Part shown: positions 19,239 through 28,767 of the stretch, piece by piece
How the letters are laid out: the number at the start of each line of letters is the position of its first letter
Numbering within the stretch: position 1 is the first letter of the stretch
Source: CAYUYV01 sp050331455
GTDB taxonomy: Bacteria; Pseudomonadota; Alphaproteobacteria; JAJFIK01
Direction: 5' to 3'
Length of the DNA stretch: 62,587 bases
NCBI GenBank assembly: GCA_050331455.1
Contig: JBHJGV010000032.1
Coordinates: 1-62,587, forward strand
The notes under the pieces: model-generated
What the model saw: the letters and a program-made list of their open reading frames with translations, nothing else
Databases searched by the model: none
What the model was told of the DNA's origin: nothing
Program-made: the position numbers and the translations under genes

Positions 19239-21502
19239 GTCGTGTAGTACTTGTTATAATCTTTGTACTTATAATAGCCGTAATTGTAGATCGCATGGCG
19301 GCGCACGTGAGTCCGGGTCAGAACGGTTCCGGCCATGGAGGCCTGGAGCACCTGAAGCTCGTGGATCCCGTTCAGCACGGCCTCCCGCGGCGTCTGTTCC
19401 CAGCGTACCACGAAGACGAACTTGTCCACGAGCCGGACGATCTGCTTGGTATCGTTGACCGGCAGGATCGGCGCCGTATCCAGGATCACCAGATCATACA
19501 TGTTCCGCAGGCGTTCGATCATATGGGCCATGCGCTGGGAATTGAGCAGGTCCGGCGGATTGATGGCCTTGCCCGCCACGGGCAGGATATCGAGCTCCGT
19601 CAGGTCGTCCCGGCGGATCACGGCCTCAAGCTCGCAGTCGTCGCTCAAATGCTCCACGATGCCCGTGTCCACGTCCCCGAAGCCGAGAAGCTTCGTCACG
19701 CTGGGGTGGCGCAGATCCGTGTCTACCAGAATGGTCCGCTGGCCCCGTTTGACCGCGAGGCGGGCCGTGGTGGCGGCAAAGGTGGTCTTGCCTTCCGACG
19801 GCACCGAAGACGTGATGCCGATCACCTTGGGCGGCATGTCCACATCGGACATTTTGATGGCCGTCAAAAATCCGCGCACGGATTCCGCATAGGCCGATAG
19901 GGGTCTGTCCAGGGCGAAATCGACCGGGTTCACGCCGCTGCGCTTGATCTTGTTGCCCACCTCCGTGATGACGGCGAGATTGGGCAGTTTGGTTGCCGCT
20001 TCGATCTGCTCGCTGGTGCGGAAGCCGTTGTCGAGCCGCTCGGCCGTGAAGGCGAACAGAAGGCCGGTGAGAAAGGCGACGGGGCCGGCGAAGGCGAGAA
20101 CAAGATTCGTGCGGGGAAAGCTTGGGCTGCTCGGCACCGGTGCCCGGGACAGGATTCGCGCGTCCGGCGTCTGGATGCCTTCCTGGTCCTGGGTTTCCTT
20201 GAAACGGGCAAGATAGGCCTCGTAAAGCTGGCGACTGGAATTGGCGGCCCGTTCCAACTCCCGTAGACGGATCTGGGCCTGGCGCTGGCCGGCGGCATTC
20301 ATCTCGATCGCATTCATGTTCGACTGAAGGGCCTGAACGCGGGCTTCCGTCACGGCCACATCGTTGCGCATCTGCTGGATGATGCGCCGGACTTCCTCGT
20401 CGATCTTACCGGAAAGATTCTGTTGCTCCGCCTCGATATCAATCATGCGCGGGTGGCGCGCGCCGTACCGATTGCGCAGTTCGGCCCCCCGGCGCACCAA
20501 TTCGGCTTCCTGATTGCGAAGCTGGCGGATCAGGGGCGAGTTCACCACCTGGCTGATGGAATCGATCTTCTGGCCCGACGCATAAAGGCTGTTGGCCTGG
20601 TTGAGCTTGGCCTGGCTTTCGGCAAGCTCCGCCTGGGCCAGGGTCAACTGGGCATTGATGTCCGCAAGCTGGTCATTGATTAGGAAAGAGCCGTCGCTGG
20701 TTTCCGTCAGATTGTTGGCGATCTTGTATTGCTCGACCGCCCGTTCCGCCTGAACCAACTGCTGGCCGAGTTCCTCAAGCCGGCCCGACAGCCAGTTCGT
20801 GGCCTGACGGGTGGCCTCGAATTTCGCTTCCAATTGATCGTTGACGTATTTTTCCGCCAGCGTGTTGGCCACGCGGGCCGCCTTGGCCGGATCTTCGGAA
20901 ACGAAATTGATCTGCAGGGCCGTGGACTTGCCGCGGATGCGCACGGAGAGATTGCTGAGGAACCGGTTGATCACTTCGTCGGCCTCGATGCCCGGTTCAC
21001 GCTGGGGCGTCTCGGCCGCGGCCGTATCGCTTGAGAACCAGGACAGTGGATTCAGCGCGGCGAACACGGACGGTTTGCCGGCCGGCGGATTGAATTCCGA
21101 GTCCTGGAGCAGATTCAGATCCTGCACCACCCGCTCGACCAGGGATCGGGAGCGGATGATTTCAAGCTGGTTTTCGATGGTGGCCTGGTCGGTGCCGAGG
21201 CCGGCGAGCACGGCTTCGGAATCCACGACCTGGTTCGTGCGGGGATCCACCATGACCAGGGCAGACGCTGTGTAGCGCGGCGTCATCTGGAACAGGATCA
21301 CGATGGCGAGGATCACCAGGGAAATGGTCGTGCCGATGATGATGCGCTGGCGCGCGTGCACCACGCGCATCAGCTCGGTCAGGGCCGGCACGCTGTCGCT
21401 AAGGCCGCCGGACGGGCGGCCCGATAGACCGGTCCGCGCCGTCGGGGCCCGCATGGCGGGGCCATGCGTGGGAAATTGGGGAGAGATCGCTCTGTCGCTC
21501 AT
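19235..21502 (-). CDS. Wzc/ExoP-type polysaccharide co-polymerase and bacterial tyrosine kinase
   Basis: 755 residues. N-terminal Wzz domain with a first membrane helix (RIIIGTTISLVILAIVILF, ~55-75), a long coiled-coil periplasmic region (~195-440), and a second membrane helix (~475-500). The cytoplasmic BY-kinase has Walker A SSVPSEGKTT (~560-569), Walker A' ILVDTDLR and Walker B DLVILDTAP. The C-terminus is a tyrosine cluster with eight Tyr in 19 residues (AIYNYGYYKYKDYNKYYTT), the expected autophosphorylation site. It controls chain length and export of a surface polysaccharide. Outer-membrane Wza and glycosyltransferases are not in the window. Confidence 0.92.
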   Translation of the reverse strand: MSDRAISPQFPTHGPAMRAPTARTGLSGRPSGGLSDSVPALTELMRVVHARQRIIIGTTISLVILAIVILFQMTPRYTASALVMVDPRTNQVVDSEAVLAGLGTDQATIENQLEIIRSRSLVERVVQDLNLLQDSEFNPPAGKPSVFAALNPLSWFSSDTAAAETPQREPGIEADEVINRFLSNLSVRIRGKSTALQINFVSEDPAKAARVANTLAEKYVNDQLEAKFEATRQATNWLSGRLEELGQQLVQAERAVEQYKIANNLTETSDGSFLINDQLADINAQLTLAQAELAESQAKLNQANSLYASGQKIDSISQVVNSPLIRQLRNQEAELVRRGAELRNRYGARHPRMIDIEAEQQNLSGKIDEEVRRIIQQMRNDVAVTEARVQALQSNMNAIEMNAAGQRQAQIRLRELERAANSSRQLYEAYLARFKETQDQEGIQTPDARILSRAPVPSSPSFPRTNLVLAFAGPVAFLTGLLFAFTAERLDNGFRTSEQIEAATKLPNLAVITEVGNKIKRSGVNPVDFALDRPLSAYAESVRGFLTAIKMSDVDMPPKVIGITSSVPSEGKTTFAATTARLAVKRGQRTILVDTDLRHPSVTKLLGFGDVDTGIVEHLSDDCELEAVIRRDDLTELDILPVAGKAINPPDLLNSQRMAHMIERLRNMYDLVILDTAPILPVNDTKQIVRLVDKFVFVVRWEQTPREAVLNGIHELQVLQASMAGTVLTRTHVRRHAIYNYGYYKYKDYNKYYTT

Positions 21503-21514
21503 GGTTTTACCAAG

Positions 21515-22297
21515 TCAGGGGCGTGCGGATGGGCGACCCACCCGGTCGCTGGCGATCGAGGCGCGCGTGAACCGGATCTGTCGGAGAATGTCGGGGCTGT
21601 CGGCGAAGGCCTCGTCCACCCAGATCTTGCCTTGTCGATGCCCCGCCAATGAGACAAGAAAAGGGCGCAGGCGCCGGTACTCCAGGAGCTGACGCACATC
21701 GCGCCGCACCCGCGCCGCAAGATCATCATCCAGCGAACCGGTTACCCGTTTGGCAACATCTAAACGCTGCTCAATATAGTTGAGTCGGCGCGGCCCGAGG
21801 AGATAGGCCAGCCGGAGACCCTCGACTTGGGTATGAGGCTCAAGGCCTTGCATCTGGAGCGCCTCGCTGAGATAGGCCCAGTACTGGCCGTCGAGGGGCG
21901 CATCGGCAAGGCCGGTTTTGAGCCAGTGAGTGGCGGCAGCCAGCGTGCGGTCTCGGTTCGGCCCGTCCGGCTGACGATTGGCGAGGAGGACGGTCCAGGC
22001 GCCGCGCTCGGCCCGGCGGCGGGCGTCCAGCAGGGCCAGGGGACCGGTCTCGGCAATGGCAGTCTGGAGTGGGCCGGGACCGACGGCGTCCCCGGCATCC
22101 AGGGCCCGAATCGCCGACGCCCCGGCGAGAGCCCGGCTTTCCGCCATCAAGCGGGGCAGGCCCGAGGCCAAAAGAAGCCCCCCCACCAGGCCGGCAAGGC
22201 CCAGTGCCACGAGCGAGCGTCCGGTATCCGGCGTCTCCAGAGCACGCGACAGGGCGCTGGTTTGAGCGTGGGTGGTGAGCCGGCGGGGTCGGGGCAT
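21515..22297 (-). CDS. membrane-anchored protein of the polysaccharide operon
   Basis: 260 residues from ATG 22297; the open frame extends to 22513 but without a better start. A single hydrophobic segment (LVALGLAGLVGGLLLASGL, ~29-47) anchors it, followed by a helical, TPR-like periplasmic part (RRAERGAWTVLLANRQPDG, GQYWAYLSEALQMQGLEPH). No specific family recognised. It ends 12 bp before the tyrosine-kinase gene, so it is probably the first gene of the operon. Confidence 0.65.
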   Translation of the reverse strand: MPRPRRLTTHAQTSALSRALETPDTGRSLVALGLAGLVGGLLLASGLPRLMAESRALAGASAIRALDAGDAVGPGPLQTAIAETGPLALLDARRRAERGAWTVLLANRQPDGPNRDRTLAAATHWLKTGLADAPLDGQYWAYLSEALQMQGLEPHTQVEGLRLAYLLGPRRLNYIEQRLDVAKRVTGSLDDDLAARVRRDVRQLLEYRRLRPFLVSLAGHRQGKIWVDEAFADSPDILRQIRFTRASIASDRVGRPSARP

Positions 22298-22620
22298 GGG
22301 AATGCGGTGTCCAGGGTCGGGAAGTGTCCAGGGTCGGGAGAGACGAACCGATCGACACGGGCTTTCCTTGCGGAAAATGCATGCTTTGAGAGCTATTGCG
22401 TGCCGGCGTCGCTGTCCATCCGAAAAGCCTGCCTGGCACGTGTCCATTGAGGCTTTATGACGGTGCGTGAGAGCGGGCCAGCCCTCGCCCATATCACGAA
22501 AACACCAGTTCACGGAAAGGGCAGGCCATAAAAAAAGGCGCTGCCGGTTTCGGCTGCGCCCCTCTTTTCCGCCTCCGACCTGCCCTCACTCACGGGCTGA
22601 TCGCGCAAGGCCGCCGCGCT
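22298..22620. other. intergenic region between exported protein gene and polysaccharide operon
   Basis: Contains the terminator at 22530-22560 described separately. The polysaccharide operon promoter should lie in 22298-22529 (minus strand); I see no clear consensus boxes. Confidence 0.5.
22530..22560 (-). terminator. intrinsic terminator
   Basis: On the minus strand a 10-bp stem (GGCGCAGCCG / CGGCAGCGCC, one mismatch) with a 4-base loop is followed by seven T. It lies 60 bp past the stop of the gene at 22621 and insulates it from the polysaccharide operon. Confidence 0.85.
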
Positions 22621-23247
22621 TCACTGCGCGGTCGGCACATCATTTTGAGGACCCCGGTCGAGGGACCCCGTGGAGTTGTTGTTGAATGCACCGCCGCCGG
22701 TGCCACCCGCCGGGTTGCTGGTGCTGGCTGTCGGCTGATCGCCCGCCGAGGTCGGGATATCATCCCCCAGTTCGGCGCGCACGCTGCTGCAGATATCCTC
22801 GCTGAATTCTGCGCAGACGCTGTCCGTCGTCATCTCGGGCGCGAGGACGATCGTGGCCGCCACGATGGACCGCACGGAGGCATCGAAGCCCTGTGCATCG
22901 AGGCGGTCGGCCAAGGCCACCAGGATCGGTGCCGTGAACGTGGAGTCCGCGCCGGCGGTTGCATCGAGCACGGCCTGGACGGCCTCCGCCGGCTTGACTT
23001 CGCCGCGACGCAACTCGCTGAGCACCGATTCGGCCAGTTGATTGGCAATCACGGAAGAACTTTGGCCCTGGCTGGACAGGGTTGCGATCTCGCTGGCGAT
23101 CTGCGCGGCGAGGGAACGGGCCGCCGCGGACAGCGTCAGGATCGGTTGGGCAGTCGCCACGGAAACGGCGGTCACGGACACCGTGGCAGCCAGGACACCG
23201 GCGACAGCCGCGCGGACCAGTCGTTTGGAAGACGAGCGTGTGAACAT
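22621..23247 (-). CDS. exported protein of unknown function
   Basis: 208 residues from ATG 23247, with GGGTAGG just upstream; ATGs at 23259 and 23277 are in frame and possible. The N-terminus (MFTRSSSKRLVRAAVAGVLAA..., cut after SVATA) is a Sec signal peptide. The mature part is Ala/Ser-rich and helical with two Cys close together (DSVCAEFSEDICSS), perhaps a disulphide, and a Gly/Asn/Ser-rich tail. No family recognised. It is a single-gene unit ended by the terminator at 22530-22560. Confidence 0.6.
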   Translation of the reverse strand: MFTRSSSKRLVRAAVAGVLAATVSVTAVSVATAQPILTLSAAARSLAAQIASEIATLSSQGQSSSVIANQLAESVLSELRRGEVKPAEAVQAVLDATAGADSTFTAPILVALADRLDAQGFDASVRSIVAATIVLAPEMTTDSVCAEFSEDICSSVRAELGDDIPTSAGDQPTASTSNPAGGTGGGAFNNNSTGSLDRGPQNDVPTAQ

Positions 23248-23619
23248 GAACCTACCCATACCTTCAGAATTACGCATACCGAGCGGTTCAAACCGATTCG
23301 GTTCCGGGTCAGGAACCGCCTTTCAAGGTTCGGACCACCGAACGGATCCTTTGGGGACCGGAGAATGCAGCCCCCGGCCTCTTCATAACACAAGCAGCTA
23401 CCACAGGGGACCGGCATTCGCAATCTGCGCGATGGGGTCAAGACCGCTTCAATCGGCGATCACCGGAGCGGGCGGGAATTTACCGCAAATTCTCATTGAA
23501 CTCATCGAAAGTGCGAGGAAAAGTCCAGTCAAATCAATATAGAGTATTACAGCCGCCTTTTCCGGAATAGAAAAAGTATTGGGAAATAATCACGACATCT
23601 TCGAATTGGGGGTGTTGTG
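23248..23619. other. divergent intergenic region
   Basis: About 370 bp between the exported protein and the BTLCP gene. The part near 23500-23600 is AT-richer than its surroundings and should hold the BTLCP promoter; TATAGA at 23539-23544 is a possible -10 without a convincing -35. Confidence 0.4.
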
Positions 23620-24336
23620 ATGAAAAGACTGATCTCTGCTTGTGTTATTTCGTTTTCTCTGGCCGGTATCGCAGGATGCGCCGCTGTTCCCCTGCCGTCG
23701 GGCGCGCCGCTGCTGGTGACGAGTGTCCATCGCCCGCCCAGCGGCCTCGTGAACTTCTGCCGGGCCAATAAGGAGCAGTGCAGCCGCGACCGGGCCACCG
23801 CGCCGGCCACCGCGCCGGCCGCCGCCGCCTGGGCCGCCGCTCCTGCCGCCATTGACGCAACAGCCGTTGCGGCGGCTCCGGTGGACGAGCGCATCGTGAC
23901 ACTGACTCATGAGCGGCTGGACGAGTTGCGGCGGGTGAATACTGAGATCAACCACCGTATTCGTCCCGGCAGCGATCTCGAAGTCTTCGGGCGGATCGAC
24001 CACTGGACCGACAGCACGGATGTGGGCGACTGCGACGACTATGTGATGACCAAGCGGGCCGCATTGATCGCCAGGGGCTGGCCCCCGCGCAGCCTGCTGA
24101 TCCTGCTGGCCGATACCGAGCGCGGCGAGCGCCATGTGGTGCTGCTGGCCGTCACGGACCGGGGCGACATGGTCCTCGACAATCGCTTTGACGTGGTGCT
24201 GCCCTGGGACCGGGTCGGTTATCACTGGATTGCCCGTCAGTCGCCGGATGATCTGTTGAAGTGGCACCGGGTGGCCCGTCCGTCCAAGCGCAAGGGCCGG
24301 GACCGCGCCACGGTGCTCGCCCGGCGCTTTCCCTGA
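23620..24336 (+). CDS. BTLCP-family transglutaminase-like cysteine proteinase, lipoprotein
   Basis: 238 residues from ATG 23620 (a GTG at 23617 is adjacent). Lipoprotein signal with lipobox IAGC (Cys ~21), then an Ala/Pro linker. The family triad is visible: Cys138 in VGDCDDYVMTKR, His172 in GERHVVLLAV, Asp187 in DMVLDNRFD. The DCDDY context is the BTLCP/LapG (PF06035) hallmark. LapG cleaves the N-terminus of type I secreted RTX adhesins in the periplasm under c-di-GMP control. Here no LapD is adjacent and the two RTX proteins of the window lack an obvious LapA retention domain, so the substrate is open. A good terminator follows at 24464-24494. Confidence 0.85.
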   Translation: MKRLISACVISFSLAGIAGCAAVPLPSGAPLLVTSVHRPPSGLVNFCRANKEQCSRDRATAPATAPAAAAWAAAPAAIDATAVAAAPVDERIVTLTHERLDELRRVNTEINHRIRPGSDLEVFGRIDHWTDSTDVGDCDDYVMTKRAALIARGWPPRSLLILLADTERGERHVVLLAVTDRGDMVLDNRFDVVLPWDRVGYHWIARQSPDDLLKWHRVARPSKRKGRDRATVLARRFP

Positions 24337-24463
24337 TCGCCGACTCTGGTTGGGATTGGCCGCCTGGTTGCTCCGATTGAAAGGGAGATCCGCCGCCTCG
24401 GTCCTCCGGGGCGGCATGTTTGCCGGACTTGCGCCAAGGGTGCTACGTTCAAAGGTGCGAATC

Positions 24464-24494
24464 GGGCCGCGCCCTGCGGCCCGCGGCCTTTTTT
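24464..24494 (+). terminator. intrinsic terminator upstream of gyrA
   Basis: GGCCGCG (24465-24471) pairs with CGCGGCC (24482-24488) and is followed directly by six T. An alternative overlapping hairpin (GGGCCGC / GCGGCCC) could form an antiterminator-like structure. It ends the BTLCP transcript. Confidence 0.7.
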
Positions 24495-24582
24495 CCTCCC
24501 GCGCGCCGCACCGGCGCTTGCGCCTTCAAAAACCCGGGCGCCGCGTCCGCACCAGCGCCGTTCAAAACGAAGTCCTTGCCCC

Positions 24583-27396
24583 GTGTCCGACACCACTGAC
24601 AATCAAAACCCCGCCGACGGCGCGCCGCCGGGCGGGGGAGACGACATCCGACCCATCGCCATCGAACAGGAAATGCGCACGGCCTATCTCGATTATGCCA
24701 TGAGCGTGATCGTCTCCCGGGCCCTTCCGGACGCGCGGGACGGCCTGAAGCCGGTGCACCGGCGCATCCTCTATTCGATGCACGAAAACGGCTATGACTG
24801 GAACAAGCCCTACCGCAAATGCGCGCGCATCGTGGGCGACGTCATGGGTAAGTATCACCCCCATGGCGACCAGGCGATTTATGACGCGCTGGTGCGCATG
24901 GCCCAGGACTTTTCCATGCGCCTGCCGCTGCTCGACGGCCAGGGCAATTTCGGCTCCGTGGACGGCGATAAGCCCGCAGCCATGCGCTACACGGAGGTGC
25001 GTCTCGGCAAGCCGGCCCATTCCCTGCTCGAGGACATTGATAAGGATACGGTCAATTTCCGGGACAACTACGACAATTCCGAGCGGGAGCCCGAAGTCCT
25101 GCCGGCCCGGTTCCCCAATCTGCTCGTCAACGGCGCCGGCGGCATCGCCGTCGGCATGGCCACCAATGTCCCGCCACACAATCTGGGCGAAGTGATCGAC
25201 GCCTGCATCGCGCTGATCGAAAATCCCGAACTGCCCGACGATGAGTTGCTGACGATCGTGCCGGGCCCGGATTTTCCGACCGGCGGTCTGATGATCGGCC
25301 GCGGCGGGGCGCGGGCCGGCATGTTGCGCGGGCGCGGCTCGGTGATGGTCCGGGCACGGATCCACCAGGAGACCATCCGGAAGGACCGTGAGGCCCTGGT
25401 GGTCACGGAAATCCCGTATCAGGTGAACAAGGCCGCGATGATCGAGAAGATCGCCGACCTCGTCCGCGCCAAGCGCATTGAAGGCATCAGCGATATTCGA
25501 GACGAGTCCAATCGTGAAGGCATGCGGGTCGTTGTCGAGCTGAAGCGCGATGCCATGGCCGATGTGGTACTCAATCAGCTTTACCGGTTCTCACCGCTGC
25601 AATCGAGCTTCGGGGTCAATATGCTTGCGCTGAACGGGGGGCGTCCGGAGCTTTTGACCCTCCGTGAACTGATCCACGCCTTCATCGCCTTCCGCGAAGA
25701 GGTCGTCACCCGGCGCACCCGGCACGACCTGAACAAGGCCCGGGACCGGGCCCATATTCTTGTGGGTCTGGCCATCGCGGTCGCCAATATCGACGACGTG
25801 ATTGCCGTGATCCGCTCGTCGCCGGATCCTGCGACAGCGCGTGAGCGCCTTTTGGAACGGGACTGGCCGGCGGCGGACGTCCTGCCGCTCCTGGCCCTGA
25901 TCGACGATCCCCGTGCCATCCGTGTCGGCGAGGACCGCATCCGGCTCTCCGACGCCCAGGCCCGCGCCATTCTGGACCTGCGCCTGCAACGCCTGACCGC
26001 GCTCGGACGCGAGGAGATCGACGGTGAGTTGAAGGAGCTGGCCTCCAAGATCGAGTATTACCTTGAAGTGCTCCGCTCCCGGATCAAGCTGATGGAAATC
26101 ATCCGGGACGAGTTGGCGGCCGTGCGCGACGAGTTCGCCACGCCCCGCCGCACGGAAATCGTCGAAGCTGACCTCGACATGGATGACGAAGACCTGATCC
26201 AGCAGGAAGACGTCGTCGTCACCGTCACCCATACGGGCTATATCAAGCGTGTGCCCTTGAGCCTTTACCGGACCCAGCGGCGCGGCGGCAAGGGCCGCTC
26301 GGGCATGGCCACAAAGGAAGAGGATTTCGTCACGCGGGTGTTTGTCGCCAACACCCACACACCGGTGTTGTTCTTCTCTTCCACCGGCATGGTTTATCGG
26401 TTGAAGGTGTGGAAGCTGCCGGAGGGCTCGCCCACGTCCCGCGGCAAGGCCATGGTCAATCTGTTGCCGCTTGCCGAAGGCGAGACCATCACCAGCGTCT
26501 TGCCCATACCCCAGGAAGAACACACGGCCCGCCAGTTTCTGATGTTCGCGACCCGCAGCGGCAGCGTCCGGCGCAACAGCCTTGGCGATTTCGAGCGGAT
26601 CAATGCCAACGGCAAGATCGCCATGAAGCCGGAAGACGACGACGGCATTGTCAGTGTTCAGTTATGCACCGAGGACGACGACCTTGTGCTCACCGCCCGC
26701 GGCGGCAAATCCATCCGTTTCCCCATCACCGATGTGCGTGTGTTCAAGGGGCGCGAGTCGACGGGTGTCCGTGGGATCAAGCTGGCTTCGGACGATCATG
26801 TGGTGGCCCTGTCGATTCTGCGCCATGTGGATGTCACGCCCGCGGAGGCGCGCGCCTATCTGCGTCAGGCGAGCGCCATGCGCCGGGCTGCCGCGGGTGA
26901 GGACGCCAGCGTCGCCGAAGAACCGGTGATCGAGGATGCGGGCGAGGAAGGGGCCGAGGAGACCACCCTGTCGCCGGAACGCTATGCGGCCCTGGGGGCC
27001 CGGGAGCAGTTCCTCCTGACCGTGACGGAAAACGGTTTCGGCAAGCGCACTTCGGCTTACGAATTCCGCGTCTCGGGCCGGGGCGGCCAGGGCGTGACGG
27101 CCATCGCCATCAATGCCCGCAATGGCGGGATCGTCTCGTCCTTCCCGGTGGAGGACAATGACCAGATCATGCTCGTCACCAATGGCGGTCAGCTCATCCG
27201 GTGCCCGGTGGATGGTGTACGCGTTGCCGGCCGGGCGACCCAGGGCGTGACGATCTTCCGTACAGCGAGCGATGAGCGCGTGGTCTCGGTCGAGCATCTG
27301 GGCGATACGGGCGGCGAAGGCGGCGCGGAGAATGGCGCCGATGACGGCGAAAACCCTGATGGTCCAGAAGATGGTCCGGATCCGGATGAAGAATGA
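24583..27396 (+). CDS. gyrA: DNA gyrase subunit A
   Basis: 937 residues, GTG start at 24583. The breakage-reunion domain starts with IRPIAIEQEMRTAYLDYAMS and has active-site Tyr136 in AMRYTEVRL. The C-terminal pinwheel repeats include the GyrA-box-type QRRGGKGRSGM at about 563-573, which marks gyrase rather than ParC. In the quinolone-determining segment (GKYHPHGDQAIYDALVRMAQ) the position equal to E. coli Ser83 is Gln97; Asp87 is conserved (Asp101). An acidic insert (EDASVAEEPVIEDAGEEGAEE) sits between late blades, as is common in alphaproteobacteria. The tail is Asp/Glu-rich. It supercoils DNA with GyrB, which is not in the window. Confidence 0.97.
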   Translation: MSDTTDNQNPADGAPPGGGDDIRPIAIEQEMRTAYLDYAMSVIVSRALPDARDGLKPVHRRILYSMHENGYDWNKPYRKCARIVGDVMGKYHPHGDQAIYDALVRMAQDFSMRLPLLDGQGNFGSVDGDKPAAMRYTEVRLGKPAHSLLEDIDKDTVNFRDNYDNSEREPEVLPARFPNLLVNGAGGIAVGMATNVPPHNLGEVIDACIALIENPELPDDELLTIVPGPDFPTGGLMIGRGGARAGMLRGRGSVMVRARIHQETIRKDREALVVTEIPYQVNKAAMIEKIADLVRAKRIEGISDIRDESNREGMRVVVELKRDAMADVVLNQLYRFSPLQSSFGVNMLALNGGRPELLTLRELIHAFIAFREEVVTRRTRHDLNKARDRAHILVGLAIAVANIDDVIAVIRSSPDPATARERLLERDWPAADVLPLLALIDDPRAIRVGEDRIRLSDAQARAILDLRLQRLTALGREEIDGELKELASKIEYYLEVLRSRIKLMEIIRDELAAVRDEFATPRRTEIVEADLDMDDEDLIQQEDVVVTVTHTGYIKRVPLSLYRTQRRGGKGRSGMATKEEDFVTRVFVANTHTPVLFFSSTGMVYRLKVWKLPEGSPTSRGKAMVNLLPLAEGETITSVLPIPQEEHTARQFLMFATRSGSVRRNSLGDFERINANGKIAMKPEDDDGIVSVQLCTEDDDLVLTARGGKSIRFPITDVRVFKGRESTGVRGIKLASDDHVVALSILRHVDVTPAEARAYLRQASAMRRAAAGEDASVAEEPVIEDAGEEGAEETTLSPERYAALGAREQFLLTVTENGFGKRTSAYEFRVSGRGGQGVTAIAINARNGGIVSSFPVEDNDQIMLVTNGGQLIRCPVDGVRVAGRATQGVTIFRTASDERVVSVEHLGDTGGEGGAENGADDGENPDGPEDGPDPDEE

Positions 27397-27497
27397 TTGC
27401 TTTGCCAGGGAGCCTGCATCGGGGTTTCCTGGCTGCCCGTTGCGATATCCCGGCGATCCGGGCTCATCATTCACATCACCAAGGGCACTTCCAACCG

Positions 27498-27908
27498 TCA
27501 CATGGGGAGGAAACTGCGCCGGTATTTGCGTCGCAGCCGGATCTGCCAGGCAAGCAGAAGCGGCACGACCCCCAATTCAATGACGAGACCCACAAGCAAA
27601 GCCGGATCCGTGGGCGGACCGAGAGCCACGATTGAAAAAACACGGCCCACGCCCCCGGCCATGATGGCCAGGCCCACGATTCGGAAAGGCACCATCCGGT
27701 CTTCGATATTGCCGAGGGTCCACCAAGCCGCGAATGTGGCCGCCAGATAGACGCCTGAGAGATAGCGGAACTGATTGTCCAGATCGACGCTCACCGGAGC
27801 GCCTTCCGGCAGGAAAAAGACAATGCCCGGGCCGGCCGCAATGGCGGCATTGGCCAACGGAACCAAGCTCAAAAGCCCGATAATGAGTTGAAACAGGCGC
27901 CGTTCCAT
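27498..27908 (-). CDS. DUF4345-like small membrane protein
   Basis: 136 residues from ATG 27908 (MERRLFQLIIGLLSLVPL). Four hydrophobic segments; NQFRYLSGVYLAATFAAWW and FRIVGLAIMAGGVGRVFS resemble the DUF4345 family. Function unknown; inner-membrane location inferred. It converges with gyrA (101-bp gap). Confidence 0.7.
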   Translation of the reverse strand: MERRLFQLIIGLLSLVPLANAAIAAGPGIVFFLPEGAPVSVDLDNQFRYLSGVYLAATFAAWWTLGNIEDRMVPFRIVGLAIMAGGVGRVFSIVALGPPTDPALLVGLVIELGVVPLLLAWQIRLRRKYRRSFLPM

Positions 27909-28077
27909 CCCTGACTGCCCCCAATACGCTGTCCAGCAAAATGCACGGTCCGCGCCGGGCAACCCGACAGTGCCCGAACGAAGATTACAAACAATGCGTG
28001 TAAGTCTTGAGCTGTTCGACGGGGCGGAGAATACCCCAACGCCCAGGGCTTGGAACCCCCAAGGGACGCCGAAGCGC

Positions 28078-28767
28078 CTATACGCCATTGCGATGTTGCA
28101 AGACCGCATCAAACACGGCGTTGAACATGTCCGGCGTCAGTCTCCCGGTATTGGTGTTGTAGCGGGAGCAATGGTAGCTGTCGTGGAGGTGGAGGGGACG
28201 CCCATCCGGTCCGGTGAGACCATGATGTGCCCCATGTCCGAAGGGGACCTGGGCAGGCCGGGCGCCCAAAGCCGTGACGGTGCTTTCATGGGCGACCCGT
28301 CCCAACGCGACAATGGCGCGTAAAGCGGGGAGGGCCGTGATCCGGGCCTTCAGGAAAGGCCGGCACGTGGCGATTTCCGCACCGGTGGGTTTGTTTTTGG
28401 GGGGCACACAGCGGACCGCATTGGTGATCATGGTGCCGCGGAGCACCAGCCCATCATCGGGGCGGGCGTCGTAAACCCCCTCCGCCAGGCCCTTTGCGCA
28501 CAGCGTGCCGTAAAGCAGATCGCCTGCATAATCGCCGGTAAAGGGCCGTCCCGTGCGGTTGGCCCCGGACAGACCCGGCGCCAGGCCGACAATCAGCAGC
28601 CATGCGTCGGGATCGCCGAAGGACGGGACGGCGCCGTTGAACCACGTCGGTTCCGCCGCCGTCTGGTCCTCGCGGAACGCGACAAGACGAGCGCACAGGG
28701 CGCAGTCCCGGGGCGGTTCGGGGGGCAGCATCTCACGGGGCGGGGCGCACGCCCCTGCTGCGATCAC
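28078..28767 (-). CDS. family 5 uracil-DNA glycosylase (UDGb-like)
   Basis: 229 residues, GTG start overlapping the stop of the upstream NYN gene by 4 bp. Motif A VGLAPGLSGANRTGRPFTGD (~60-79) lacks the polar Asp/Asn of families 1-2, and motif B is HDSYHCSRYNTNTGRLT near the C-terminus; both fit family 5. Cysteines of an expected 4Fe-4S cluster are CALCARL (22 and 25), CVPPKNK and IATC. It would remove uracil or other deaminated bases from DNA to start base-excision repair, important in GC-rich genomes where cytosine deamination is costly. Confidence 0.88.
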   Translation of the reverse strand: MIAAGACAPPREMLPPEPPRDCALCARLVAFREDQTAAEPTWFNGAVPSFGDPDAWLLIVGLAPGLSGANRTGRPFTGDYAGDLLYGTLCAKGLAEGVYDARPDDGLVLRGTMITNAVRCVPPKNKPTGAEIATCRPFLKARITALPALRAIVALGRVAHESTVTALGARPAQVPFGHGAHHGLTGPDGRPLHLHDSYHCSRYNTNTGRLTPDMFNAVFDAVLQHRNGV

